64,000 bases of DNA from an uncultured Chitinophagaceae bacterium (GTDB lineage Bacteria; Bacteroidota; Bacteroidia; Chitinophagales; Chitinophagaceae): positions 1 to 64,000 of the forward strand of contig CALMYJ010000015.1 of NCBI GenBank assembly GCA_937873715.1, in the 5' to 3' direction. A model generated the notes under the pieces. That model made no database searches, had not been told where the DNA came from, and was given only the letters and a program-made list of their open reading frames with translations. Each line of letters begins with the position of its first letter. Positions within the stretch are counted from its first letter, which is position 1. The translations under genes were made by a program, and so were the position numbers. This document shows positions 55,721-64,000 of this stretch, in pieces.

Positions 55721-57256
55721 CTAAAAACCCAGCCCTAAGGCAAACCCTCTTGTCTTCACCGGAAAATCAGCCATTTTTGTTGCGGCACCTGTTTCCAGGT
55801 TAATAGTATAAATGGCTGTTTTATCGCTTACAGTTAGGAGGGCATAGGCAATACCACTGGTGCTGCCAATATCAAATCCGTTATCCGATTGAGGATTGAT
55901 GCCAAGTGCCCCTACTTCTACAAGTGTACCATCATTGGGTGGTATTTGTTTGTACAGTTTATTTGTAGCACAATCAATATCGAACAAAGTAGTGGTTGTT
56001 GCACCGGCAAAATTATTAGTATAGGCGGCTGCGGTTACGTTAGGTGTACCTGGATTTAGGGCTCCATCCACGGCTACCAGTAAGCCTGTTGTGGGATGCA
56101 GGCGCAAATTTTGGCCTGTATTGGTAATAAGCCTTATCCTGTCTACAGTAGGATTAAAATCGAAACCAGCGTACGAACCAAATAAAGTAGTAAATGCGCC
56201 AGGCCCAACCATTGCTGCAGCACCCGAAGCAGTGTTTAAAGTATATAAATTACCCCCGCTGCCTATTGCATATAACTGGCCGTTCAATGGCCTGAAATCT
56301 ATCCCGGTAATTTTATCCCCTATTGCTATGCCTGTAATTGGCTTCATCACCGGGGTAGCAGGAGTCATAGGATTAAAAATTAGCAGGTTGTTGCTTTCAT
56401 CTACAGCATAAGCTACAGGCTCGGTTGGTATTGCCAATCCTTTTATCATCGAACTGCCGCCAAAATCGCTCAGCCGGCTGGCTTTGCCTGTAGCTGTATC
56501 AATGCTAAATAACGAGGATTTGCCATCTACAACCAATGCAGCAAGGGCTACAGCACCATCTGGCGAAATATCAAAACCACCTTCGCCGGTAGCTGTTACA
56601 CCAAGATTGCCAACCTCTACCAGGCCACCATCATTTGGAGGTATTTGTTTGTACAATTTTTTATTATTTATATCTATATCAAAAAGCGTGGTAAATGTAG
56701 CGCCGGCTTTATTACCACTATAAGCAACCGCTGTTACCATTGGGCTGGCGGGGCCATTAATGTTGCCGTCGGTTGCTACTATAGCTCCTGTTTCGGGATG
56801 CAGCCGTAAGTTTTGCCCGGTGCTGGTTACAATACGTATACGATCTACCGTAGGGTTAAAATCGAAGCCAACAATATTGCCATTCAATACCGGCGTAAAT
56901 TGACCGGCGCCTATTTCTCTTGCAGCACCGGTTGACAGGTTGATAACATAAAGGCGGCTTGTACTGCCCAACCCATACAATTCGCCGGTAGCCGGTCTAA
57001 AATCTATACCAAGAATATTTTCGCCGGGTTGCAGGCCACTTACGGCCACCGATGCAATAGGTGAAGTGGTGCTTTTTGCATTATACTTTGCCAAATCGCC
57101 GGATGCATTAATGGTGTAAAACTCAATATCCGGCTTAGCAACCGGCATATCGGGCCGGTTGGCGGATTCTTTTTTGCAAGAAGAAAGATTGATTGCGAAG
57201 AGGGCAATTAAGGTCATAAATATCCCATGCCCCATGTTGAATGTTGCTTTTGCCAT
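55721..57256 (-). CDS. Lipoprotein with two DUF4394 beta-propeller-like domains
   Basis: A 511-residue protein. The lipobox IALFAINLSSC predicts a lipid-anchored product. Two homologous DUF4394 halves follow (about residues 45-275 and 285-510), each with FDFNPTVDRIRIVTSTGQNLRLHP and TTLFDIDINNKKLYKQIPPNDG in near-identical form. DUF4394 proteins are exported and of unknown function; the repeats suggest a propeller. The duplication is within one reading frame. Confidence 0.85.
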   Translation of the reverse strand: MAKATFNMGHGIFMTLIALFAINLSSCKKESANRPDMPVAKPDIEFYTINASGDLAKYNAKSTTSPIASVAVSGLQPGENILGIDFRPATGELYGLGSTSRLYVINLSTGAAREIGAGQFTPVLNGNIVGFDFNPTVDRIRIVTSTGQNLRLHPETGAIVATDGNINGPASPMVTAVAYSGNKAGATFTTLFDIDINNKKLYKQIPPNDGGLVEVGNLGVTATGEGGFDISPDGAVALAALVVDGKSSLFSIDTATGKASRLSDFGGSSMIKGLAIPTEPVAYAVDESNNLLIFNPMTPATPVMKPITGIAIGDKITGIDFRPLNGQLYAIGSGGNLYTLNTASGAAAMVGPGAFTTLFGSYAGFDFNPTVDRIRLITNTGQNLRLHPTTGLLVAVDGALNPGTPNVTAAAYTNNFAGATTTTLFDIDCATNKLYKQIPPNDGTLVEVGALGINPQSDNGFDIGSTSGIAYALLTVSDKTAIYTINLETGAATKMADFPVKTRGFALGLGF

Positions 57257-57407
57257 AACCAGATTTTTTAATTGATTGTAAAAGTTATTTGTTCGATGAA
57301 GAGTTACGGAAATACAAAAAGCATGGTTTTATTAACGAAATATTTTTTTTTCGCCTTCAAACAAATTCTATTTTCAGGCACACTTTACTTTTAAAAATTG
57401 AGGTAGT

Positions 57408-58373
57408 ATGAAAATCAAATTTTACGTGGCATTATTCAGCAGCATTTTGTTATTGATGCCTGCAGTAAGCACAGCCCAGGCCAGCAGCCAGTATAAGCAG
57501 GTAGACGAATACGTACAAACGCTGGGCAGTATGGATTCCCTCAATATGGGTACCATCAGCCATATCCTTACAAAAAACTTTAGCAGCAACGCAGATAAAG
57601 TAAGGGCAATTTTTTGCTGGATTGCCAACAATATCAGTTTTGATGTAAAACGATTTAAAAGCAGTGGTAACGAAAAGATGACAACTGAGGAAGTATTAAA
57701 AAACAGGAAAGCTAACGCTTACGGATATGCAGCACTTTTCCAGGACATGTGCAGTGTGGCAAAAATTCGCTGCCTTACAGTGGATGGTTATGCCCGGTAT
57801 ACCACTGAGGATATAAATGAAAAACCCGACAACTTTAACCATAGCTGGGCGGTTGTACAATTGGGTACCAGCCCGGAATCCTGGCAGTATGCCGACCCTG
57901 CCTGGGGCAGCGGTTTTATTGATGATAAAATGACGGTGTTTACAAAAGCCTACAACGATGCCTACTTTTTTGCCGATAAAACCATATTCAACTTTCAGCA
58001 CCTGCCCGATAATACCGCCTGGCTGCTGGGGCCAGGCACAAAAGATGTAAAATCATTTATGGCTATGCCGTTGGTAAAAAATGCGGCTTATGAACTTGGT
58101 CTTACCAAATTTATGCCTGCAGGCGGTTATATTAAAACCAAACTTAAAAATCCTTTAGAGTTTAGCATAGCCCTTAACCCTGGCGCTACGGTACAAATTG
58201 TAGCGCTGCAAATTATACAGGGCAAAAAAACAGAAACTAAAACGATGGACATTAAATATCAAAATGGGTTACTCAAATTCAACCATAAGTTTGCCGAAGC
58301 TGATACTTACCCGGTAAATGTGTTGATTAACAACAAGATGCTGCTGTCGTATATGATAGAAGTAACAGACTGA
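57408..58373 (+). CDS. Transglutaminase-like protein lacking the catalytic cysteine
   Basis: A 321-residue secreted protein (signal MKIKFYVALFSSILLLMPAVS). Residues about 45-180 have the transglutaminase-like fold: IFCWIANNISFDV, then KANAYGYAALFQDMC, FNHSWAVVQL and YADPAWGSGF. The His and Asp of the triad are present, but the expected catalytic Cys (KAxCxGYA in active relatives) is Ala (KANAYGYA). The C-terminal 120 residues are beta-rich. A binding rather than catalytic role is likely. Confidence 0.8.
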   Translation: MKIKFYVALFSSILLLMPAVSTAQASSQYKQVDEYVQTLGSMDSLNMGTISHILTKNFSSNADKVRAIFCWIANNISFDVKRFKSSGNEKMTTEEVLKNRKANAYGYAALFQDMCSVAKIRCLTVDGYARYTTEDINEKPDNFNHSWAVVQLGTSPESWQYADPAWGSGFIDDKMTVFTKAYNDAYFFADKTIFNFQHLPDNTAWLLGPGTKDVKSFMAMPLVKNAAYELGLTKFMPAGGYIKTKLKNPLEFSIALNPGATVQIVALQIIQGKKTETKTMDIKYQNGLLKFNHKFAEADTYPVNVLINNKMLLSYMIEVTD

Positions 58374-58487
58374 TTTTTTATGATGGCATTTAAAGGCTAA
58401 ATATTTTTTTGGTGGTTGTTTGTATGGATTATTAATATTTTGTAGATTACAACCGAACAACTCATTCATTACCAAAACCCATTTACT

Positions 58488-58952
58488 ATGTCAGCTATTA
58501 CCAAGTTCAGAGATTGGACAGCGTCGCACAACCCTAAATGGCTTGCGCTGATCAGGGTGGCGCTAGGAGCCGCACTCCTGCTGAGAGGCGTAAATTTTTT
58601 GGATAATACGGCTGAGTTGCAAACTTCGATTGATGCCAGTGTATTTCAGTCTCACAGCGAATGGATTGCCCATGCTATCCCATGGATCCATATCGGGGGA
58701 GGCTTTCTCATCATCATTGGCCTTTTTACCAGGTTTGCTTCTCTTATACAAATGCCGGTTCTTATCGGTGCCGTATTTTTTATCAATTCCAAAAAAGGTT
58801 TCTTCACTACAGAAACCAGCCTGCCTTATTCCATTATCATCCTGCTGCTCTTAATTGTATTCCTCATCGAGGGAAGCGGCATGCTTTCACTGGCACAGTA
58901 TTTCAGGGAAGCAGAACAACCGCCAACTCAACAAAACAGCTCAGCCGCATGA
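58488..58952 (+). CDS. DoxX family membrane protein
   Basis: A 154-residue protein with four hydrophobic segments (WLALIRVALGAALLLRGVNFL; HIGGGFLIIIGLFTRFASL; VLIGAVFFINS; IIILLLLIVFLIEG). The DoxX/DoxD-like fold is found in a broad group of small membrane proteins linked to redox or oxidative stress; no specific reaction can be assigned. A strong terminator follows at 58977. Confidence 0.8.
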   Translation: MSAITKFRDWTASHNPKWLALIRVALGAALLLRGVNFLDNTAELQTSIDASVFQSHSEWIAHAIPWIHIGGGFLIIIGLFTRFASLIQMPVLIGAVFFINSKKGFFTTETSLPYSIIILLLLIVFLIEGSGMLSLAQYFREAEQPPTQQNSSAA

Positions 58953-58976
58953 CACGATTGTTTACTTAAAAAAATT

Positions 58977-59006
58977 AACCCCTGTATTTGTACAGGGGTT
59001 TTTTGT
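58977..59006 (+). terminator. Terminator after the DoxX gene
   Basis: AACCCCTGTA (58977-58986) and TACAGGGGTT (58991-59000) form a 10-bp stem with a TTTG loop, then TTTTTG. Confidence 0.9.
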
Positions 59007-59025
59007 ATCAGGGCATGTTAATACA

Positions 59026-61290
59026 TTACTGCATTTGCCAGCGAACACCAACCAGAAGTTTGGCGCCCTGTACGGCAGCATAATTATATGATGGGTCAAA
59101 CTGGTAACCGTAAGGGTTAGTATCAGGCCGGGCCTCACCGTTGTTATCGAAATATTTTCCACCGGGCCTGTTAAAAGGATCATCAGCATGTAAAATAGGA
59201 TTGGCAGGTATAAAGTTCAACAGGTTTTTAACTGCAGTGTATACTTCCACCCTGTTGCTCCAGGTTTTGGTTAGTTGCAGGTTAAGTATGCCATAAGTCG
59301 GCGACAGTTCCCTTCTAAAATCATCAGGTACTACGGGTAGGTGCATCGGCCCGTTTACCCGGCCGGTAAAATCAAGCAGCAAACCTGCCCTGCTAAATGG
59401 ATAACTGATAGCAAATGTGCCTGAAAAACGTGGGGCAAATAATTGTGGTGTAAAAATGCTTTTCCCATCTGCTGTTTTATCTGCCGTAAAAACATCCATC
59501 CAGGTAGCACCGGCATTAATGCGGAGCCTGTTGGTAAAATTCAAATCGGCATTAAAAGTTATACCACGGGATATCGCATATCCATCCAGGTTATTGTAAA
59601 TAATTTTTTGCGGATCAGTAAGATAATCTGCCACAATTTTGTTACTAAAATAAGTATAGAAGCCGCTGAGGTCAAAATTGACAAAACCACTGCCATACCG
59701 CACAAAAGCACTATAGTTAATATTTCCATTCCACGATTGCTCCGGCTTTAAAGCTTCCGCAATTAGTACCGACCTGGCGCCTGTAAGGGCTGCATGATCT
59801 TCAGTAAACAAATTCACCACCCTGTAACCACTACCCCCGCTTAGCCTTATCGTATGCTGCGTATTAGGTGTGTACTTAATAGCAATACGTGGGGTAAATA
59901 TTGAACCATGATCACTGTTATAATCATAACGCAGGCCACCCAGCAATAAAAAATTTTTGCCGGCTTTCATTTCATCCTGTACAAAAATACCTGGCAAAAA
60001 ACTGTGTATACCACCACCACCTGCAGTTGCCGGTGTATTATCATTGTAATAGGTATAACGTAAAGGAATACCCCCAATGATGTTATGCCGGCCATACTCA
60101 GCGCCCCATCTTAACTGGGTAAACGCCACCTGCTGGCTGGCATGGTATTTTACAGTTCCATAATAACTATCCTGTAAATGCCAGTTATACGATACATCTG
60201 CCTGCCACTTACTGCTGAACGGCAGGTTGACAATCATTTCAGCACGGTTGGTTTGTATACTTTCACCATATACTTTATCGCTACCCCTGTACACCGGCTG
60301 CCAATGCATCTCACCACCCCAGCGGTTTTCCGTAACATACCGCAGTGCAATTGAGGCAGGCCTGCTACGGTGCGTACCAAAGCTCCATTTATTGAATACA
60401 GATAAACGATGCTGCAGGGCGATGTCGGTAAAATTGTCGTTATTAATATCCCTGCGTTGCTGGTAATTAAAATAGCTCACCCCCAGCAATGCCGCTGCAT
60501 TTTTCAGTTTGAAACCCGCCGAAACATCAGCCGTATATTCACCTACACTCGTACCCGATACATCTGCCCTGAAAGCTTCTGCCGAAGCGGCATCACGGGT
60601 TATAATGTTCACTAATCCCCCAACTGCCTCACTGCCATACAGCGTAGATGCAGGCCCTTTTACAATTTCTATACGCTTCACCATACTATTGGGTATCCCC
60701 GAAAGGCCGTACACCGTAGCAAGGCTGCTAACGATGGGCATACCATCTATTAGTATCATGGTGTATGGGCCTTCCATACCATTGATATGTATATCACCGG
60801 TATTACACACGTTACAGTTTAATTGGGGCTGTACCCCATTCACCATTTGCAGGCTCTCGAAAATATTGGGAGAAGGATTTTTTTTAAAATAACTATGTGC
60901 ATACACTTCTACCGGTATTGGGCTGGCCATTTTGCTTACTGTTCTCATACCGGCTGTAACTACCACCTCATCAATTAAAGCCATATTTTCCTCCAATGCT
61001 ATAGCTACAACAGTATCGGTATGCTGCAGCACTACCGGCAACAGCTTAGCTTGGTAACCAGCAGCAGAGACCTCTACCACACGCCTGCCAAAAGGCACCT
61101 GCCTTAAAGTAAAGTAACCGGCAGTATCAGTAATCGTAAATTTTTTTGAGCCCCGCAGGTGGATGCTGGCAGCCGCAACCATACCTTTTGTGCCGGTAAC
61201 AGTACCACTGATAGTGCCCGCCTGGCTAAAAGCCAGTACTGGAAACAGTAATACCACAATCACCAAAAACAGCCGGCATAATTTCATCAT
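59026..61290 (-). CDS. TonB-dependent outer membrane receptor, metal-linked
   Basis: About 754 residues from the ATG complementary to 61288-61290. A signal peptide is followed by a carboxypeptidase-regulatory-like domain (GTISGTVTGTKGMVAAASIHL), a plug with MILIDGMPIVSS and VKRIEIVKGPASTLYGSEAVGGLVN-type signatures, and a 22-strand barrel ending near QGAKLLVGVRWQMQ. The plug contains NCNVCNTGD, a Cys pair. TonB receptors import scarce ligands using inner membrane energy. The adjacent DtxR-family regulator and the operator between them point to metal or metal-chelate uptake. An upstream TTG would add 11 residues. Confidence 0.87.
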   Translation of the reverse strand: MMKLCRLFLVIVVLLFPVLAFSQAGTISGTVTGTKGMVAAASIHLRGSKKFTITDTAGYFTLRQVPFGRRVVEVSAAGYQAKLLPVVLQHTDTVVAIALEENMALIDEVVVTAGMRTVSKMASPIPVEVYAHSYFKKNPSPNIFESLQMVNGVQPQLNCNVCNTGDIHINGMEGPYTMILIDGMPIVSSLATVYGLSGIPNSMVKRIEIVKGPASTLYGSEAVGGLVNIITRDAASAEAFRADVSGTSVGEYTADVSAGFKLKNAAALLGVSYFNYQQRRDINNDNFTDIALQHRLSVFNKWSFGTHRSRPASIALRYVTENRWGGEMHWQPVYRGSDKVYGESIQTNRAEMIVNLPFSSKWQADVSYNWHLQDSYYGTVKYHASQQVAFTQLRWGAEYGRHNIIGGIPLRYTYYNDNTPATAGGGGIHSFLPGIFVQDEMKAGKNFLLLGGLRYDYNSDHGSIFTPRIAIKYTPNTQHTIRLSGGSGYRVVNLFTEDHAALTGARSVLIAEALKPEQSWNGNINYSAFVRYGSGFVNFDLSGFYTYFSNKIVADYLTDPQKIIYNNLDGYAISRGITFNADLNFTNRLRINAGATWMDVFTADKTADGKSIFTPQLFAPRFSGTFAISYPFSRAGLLLDFTGRVNGPMHLPVVPDDFRRELSPTYGILNLQLTKTWSNRVEVYTAVKNLLNFIPANPILHADDPFNRPGGKYFDNNGEARPDTNPYGYQFDPSYNYAAVQGAKLLVGVRWQMQ

Positions 61291-61333
61291 ACTAAAAATC
61301 AATAAAAATATTTTGGAGTACAAAAATATAAAA

Positions 61334-61347
61334 TTAGGCTAACCTAA
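61334..61347. promoter_or_regulatory. DtxR/IdeR-type box
   Basis: TTAGGCTAACCTAA is a palindrome (TTAGG-4-CCTAA) with the half-site of DtxR/MntR-type operators. It lies in the 106-bp divergent region between the TonB receptor and the DtxR-like regulator. Confidence 0.8.
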
Positions 61348-61396
61348 AAATACTTTTAATAAAAAAAATCTGGCACTTTTGCATAAATGCCGGAAT

Positions 61397-62056
61397 ATGA
61401 CCTCATTAGCCGAAGAAAACTACCTGAAAGCCATTTATAAACTGCATGAAAAAAATGGCGGTATGGTAAGCACCTCTGCCCTTGCCGAAACACTTGAAGT
61501 AAGTGCAGCCTCGGTTACTGATTTCATCAAAAAAATGGCAGTTAAAAAGTTAGTAGCCTACGAAAAATCAAGAGGAGTAAGGCTCACAGATACCGGAAAA
61601 TTTATAGCGATCAGCATCATACGCAAGCACCGCTTATGGGAAGTGTGGCTTGTAAGTAAGCTGGGCTTTAAGTGGGATGAAGTACATGATATAGCCGAAC
61701 AACTGGAACATGTAACCAGCGAGGAATTAATTGAAAACCTGGACAAACATTTAGGCTACCCTAAAGCCGACCCACATGGCGACCTTATCCCCGATGCCAG
61801 GGGCAGGTTTGCCAAAACAAGCAGTAAACCCCTGCTTGAATACCCTGCCGGAAGCAAAGTAAAACTTACCGGCGTTGAAAACCACTCCAACAGCTTTTTG
61901 CAGTACCTCACTAAAAATCAACTATCCCTTGGAGATGAAATTATGGTAGAAGCCATCGAAGAGTTTGATGAAACCTTTCATGTAAAAATCAACAAAAAAC
62001 ATCAAAAATTACTGAGCCGGGAAGTGGTAAAAAACCTCCTTGTAGTGCCTTTATAA
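61397..62056 (+). CDS. DtxR/IdeR-family metal-dependent repressor
   Basis: A 219-residue regulator. Residues 1-70 form the winged helix (LAEENYLKAIYKLHEKNGGMVSTSALAETLEVSAASVTDFIKKM). The metal-binding and dimerisation region HDIAEQLEHVTSEELIENLDKHLGYPKADPHGD has the usual His/Glu/Asp ligands, and a FeoA/SH3-like end follows. It should repress uptake genes when Fe2+ or Mn2+ is plentiful. The ATG at 61397 is used (MTSLAEENYLKAIY); a TTG at 61379 would add six residues. It is divergent from the TonB receptor, with the operator between them. Confidence 0.9.
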   Translation: MTSLAEENYLKAIYKLHEKNGGMVSTSALAETLEVSAASVTDFIKKMAVKKLVAYEKSRGVRLTDTGKFIAISIIRKHRLWEVWLVSKLGFKWDEVHDIAEQLEHVTSEELIENLDKHLGYPKADPHGDLIPDARGRFAKTSSKPLLEYPAGSKVKLTGVENHSNSFLQYLTKNQLSLGDEIMVEAIEEFDETFHVKINKKHQKLLSREVVKNLLVVPL

Positions 62057-62101
62057 ACAGGGCAGGCTTTAAAAAAACTGCCCAACATTTTTTCAGCACA
62101 T

Positions 62102-62131
62102 TTTGCTTCAATACTTATTCCTTTATCTTTG
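62102..62131 (+). promoter_or_regulatory. guaB promoter, placed almost at the start codon
   Basis: TTTG (62102-62105) and TATCTTTG (62124-62131), 18 nt apart. The predicted start of transcription lies at or just inside the ATG at 62135. Confidence 0.5.
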
Positions 62132-62134
62132 CAC

Positions 62135-63628
62135 ATGGCAACGATAAAGAACCACCCCTCACAAATTCAATCAGACAAATTTTTCGGCGAAGGCTTAACA
62201 TTTGATGATGTATTGCTAATACCCGCCTACTCAGCAGTACTGCCCCGTGATGTAGACATTAGCACACAACTAACACCGTCCATCAGGCTCAATATACCCA
62301 TGCTGAGCGCCGCCATGGATACAGTTACCGAAGCCGCACTGGCTATTGCACTGGCAAGAGAAGGCGGACTGGGTATACTACATAAAAACATGCCCATAGA
62401 ACGACAGGCCGACCAGGTGCGTAAAGTAAAACGGAGTGAAAGCGGACTGATACTGGACCCCATCACCCTAACGCCTGATGCCAGTATTGCCGAAGCATTA
62501 CGCATTATGAAAGAAAATAAAATTGGTGGTATTCCCATTGTGGATGCACAAAAAAAACTGGTAGGCATACTCACCAACAGGGATTTACGCTTTGAAACAA
62601 ATGGCAGGGAAAAAGTAAGTACCGTAATGACCAGAGAAAACCTGGTAACTGCTCCAGACGGTACAGATTTAAAAAAAGCTGAACTCATCTTTAAAAAAAC
62701 CAAAATAGAAAAACTGCCTGTAGTCAATAAAGCCGGCGTACTTACCGGCCTCTTTACATTTGGCGATATACTAAAACTTAAATCGCACCCACACGCTCTT
62801 AAAGACAGTTATGGCAGGCTGCTGGTAGGCGCCGGCGTTGGCATCACCCGTGATACACTCAACCGGGTAGCAGCCTTACACCAGGCAGGGGTAGACGCTA
62901 TTTGCCTGGATAGTGCACATGGGCATACCAAGGGAGTAATCGATACTTTAAAAGCAGTAAAAAAATCATTCAAAGGCTTGCAGGTAATAGCCGGTAATGT
63001 AGGCACAGGAGCAGGTGCAAAAGCATTAGCAGATGCAGGTGCCGATGCTGTTAAAGTTGGTATTGGCCCCGGCTCTATCTGCACTACAAGGATAGTAGCC
63101 GGCACAGGAGTACCACAAATTACTGCCGTAATGGAGGCGGCACATGCACTAAAAAACAAACGGGTAGGTATCATTAGCGATGGCGGCATACGCTACACCG
63201 GCGATATGGTAAAAGCACTTGCTGCAGGTGCAAGCTGCGTCATGATGGGTAATGTATTTGCAGGCACAGAAGAAAGCCCCGGCGAAACCATCATTTATGA
63301 GGGCCGCCGGTTTAAACAATACCGGGGTATGGGCTCACTGGGTGCTATGGCACAGGGCAGCAGCGACAGGTACTTCCAGGATGTAGAAGATGATATTAAA
63401 AAGTTTGTGCCGGAAGGCATTGAAGGCCGGGTGGCTTTTAAAGGCTCCTTAAGAGAAGTGGTACACCAATACACCGGCGGCTTAAGGGCAGGCATGGGTT
63501 ACTGCGGTGCCAACACGATACAATCGCTGCAAAAAGCCAGGTTTGTAAAAATCACCAATGCAGGCATGAGGGAAAGCCATGCACACGATATTGCCATCAC
63601 TAAAGAAGCCCCCAATTACAGCAGGTAG
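62135..63628 (+). CDS. guaB: Inosine-5'-monophosphate dehydrogenase
   Basis: A 497-residue enzyme that oxidises IMP to XMP, the committed step to [24 protein letters not shown] starts the barrel; two CBS domains lie at about residues 95-210; the active-site loop [20 protein letters not shown] carries the catalytic cysteine; and [11 protein letters not shown] belongs to the flap. I use the ATG at 62135; a TTG two codons upstream is less likely. No other Met lies in the first 65 residues. Confidence 0.95.
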   Translation: MATIKNHPSQIQSDKFFGEGLTFDDVLLIPAYSAVLPRDVDISTQLTPSIRLNIPMLSAAMDTVTEAALAIALAREGGLGILHKNMPIERQADQVRKVKRSESGLILDPITLTPDASIAEALRIMKENKIGGIPIVDAQKKLVGILTNRDLRFETNGREKVSTVMTRENLVTAPDGTDLKKAELIFKKTKIEKLPVVNKAGVLTGLFTFGDILKLKSHPHALKDSYGRLLVGAGVGITRDTLNRVAALHQAGVDAICLDSAHGHTKGVIDTLKAVKKSFKGLQVIAGNVGTGAGAKALADAGADAVKVGIGPGSICTTRIVAGTGVPQITAVMEAAHALKNKRVGIISDGGIRYTGDMVKALAAGASCVMMGNVFAGTEESPGETIIYEGRRFKQYRGMGSLGAMAQGSSDRYFQDVEDDIKKFVPEGIEGRVAFKGSLREVVHQYTGGLRAGMGYCGANTIQSLQKARFVKITNAGMRESHAHDIAITKEAPNYSR

Positions 63629-63634
63629 TTACAC

Positions 63635-64000
63635 ATGATTAAAATACCCCCATATCTCAAAAAGGGCAGTACCATCGCCATTACCTGCCCCGCAGGATAT
63701 ATGGCAGCCGAAAAAGCACAATCCTGTATACATACATTACAACAATGGGGCTTCCAGGTAATGATTGGTAAAACCCTTGGCAGCACCTCTCAAAACTACT
63801 TTTCCGGCACCGATGAGGAAAGATTAAACGAACTGCAGGCTATGCTGGATAGCGATGCCATTGATGCCATTATTTTTGGACGGGGCGGGTATGGAATAAC
63901 CCGTATTATTGATACTATCAACTTTACCCGGTTTAAAAAAAAACCAAAATGGCTGATTGGCTACAGCGATATAACGGCACTGCATACCCACATACACAGC
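63635..64000 (+). CDS. LD-carboxypeptidase (peptidase S66), 5' part only
   Basis: The ATG at 63635 opens a frame that runs off the right edge (122 codons visible). TIAITCPAGYMAAEKAQSC, IDAIIFGRGGYGITRIID and the nucleophile motif IGYSDITALH are signatures of the S66 family, which trims the terminal D-Ala from tetrapeptides in peptidoglycan recycling. The 3' end with the rest of the triad is outside the window. It follows guaB by 6 bp. Confidence 0.85.
   Translation, partial: MIKIPPYLKKGSTIAITCPAGYMAAEKAQSCIHTLQQWGFQVMIGKTLGSTSQNYFSGTDEERLNELQAMLDSDAIDAIIFGRGGYGITRIIDTINFTRFKKKPKWLIGYSDITALHTHIHS

Overview
The window looks like chromosome of a Bacteroidota bacterium, most likely family Chitinophagaceae (an inference, without a 16S gene). 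The signs are very large secreted proteins with type IX secretion (T9SS) C-terminal signals, a one-protein hybrid two-component regulator, promoters of the TTTG / TAnnTTTG type, almost no Shine-Dalgarno sequences, DUF4394, DUF433 and DUF5615 proteins, and moderate GC. There is one tRNA (Lys, CTT anticodon). I see no rRNA, CRISPR array, prophage or intact insertion sequence.

Layout. 1-2.3 kb: 5' part of a large surface protein and tRNA-Lys. 2.3-5.8 kb: minus-strand TlpA-like thioredoxin, SDR oxidoreductase, PhyH-type dioxygenase and an orphan carboxypeptidase-regulatory-like domain. 5.8-10.4 kb: a sulfur locus with a 40-codon leader ORF ending in five cysteine codons, a family 2A encapsulin shell gene with its cysteine desulfurase cargo, and a divergent cysM. 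10.4-19.4 kb: housekeeping and envelope genes (EF-G, pgi, PolB-like exonuclease, OMP, M20 hydrolase). 19.9-20.5 kb: a DUF433/DUF5615 toxin-antitoxin pair bracketed by an inverted repeat. 20.6-26.2 kb: sucD, surE, a methyltransferase, a LexA-like repressor and ssb. 26.2-32.7 kb: an 1828-residue T9SS protein with repeated control elements. 32.7-42.7 kb: hydrolases, NTF2-like proteins, the hybrid two-component regulator, an APC permease, rpsG and rpsL. 42.8-46.5 kb: a second T9SS protein with cysteine-rich tandem repeats. 46.8-64 kb: ilvE, a possible HolD-like protein, rdgB, an ECF sigma/anti-sigma pair, aroE with a phosphosulfolactate synthase homologue, a TPR protein, a DUF4394 lipoprotein, a transglutaminase-like protein lacking its cysteine, a metal-linked TonB receptor with a DtxR-type regulator, guaB and the start of an LD-carboxypeptidase.

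The most interesting part is 5.8-10.2 kb. The shell and cargo genes overlap by 17 bp and are predicted to build a protein nanocompartment loaded with a desulfurase. The same dyad (GTCTAC, 7 nt, GTAGAC-like) lies in the divergent cysM/encapsulin control region and, in perfect form, overlaps the -7 element of a promoter just behind the cargo gene. That promoter drives the poly-cysteine leader ORF, followed by a terminator-like hairpin. I read this as a cysteine-sensing attenuator under a sulfur-responsive repressor, possibly controlling the orphan domain, dioxygenase and SDR genes. The sequence elements are directly visible; the regulatory logic is inference. A second cluster of observations concerns the large surface proteins: all three share a CAATCGT-centred element about 200-250 bp upstream, and one is accompanied by what looks like the remnant of a lost neighbouring locus.
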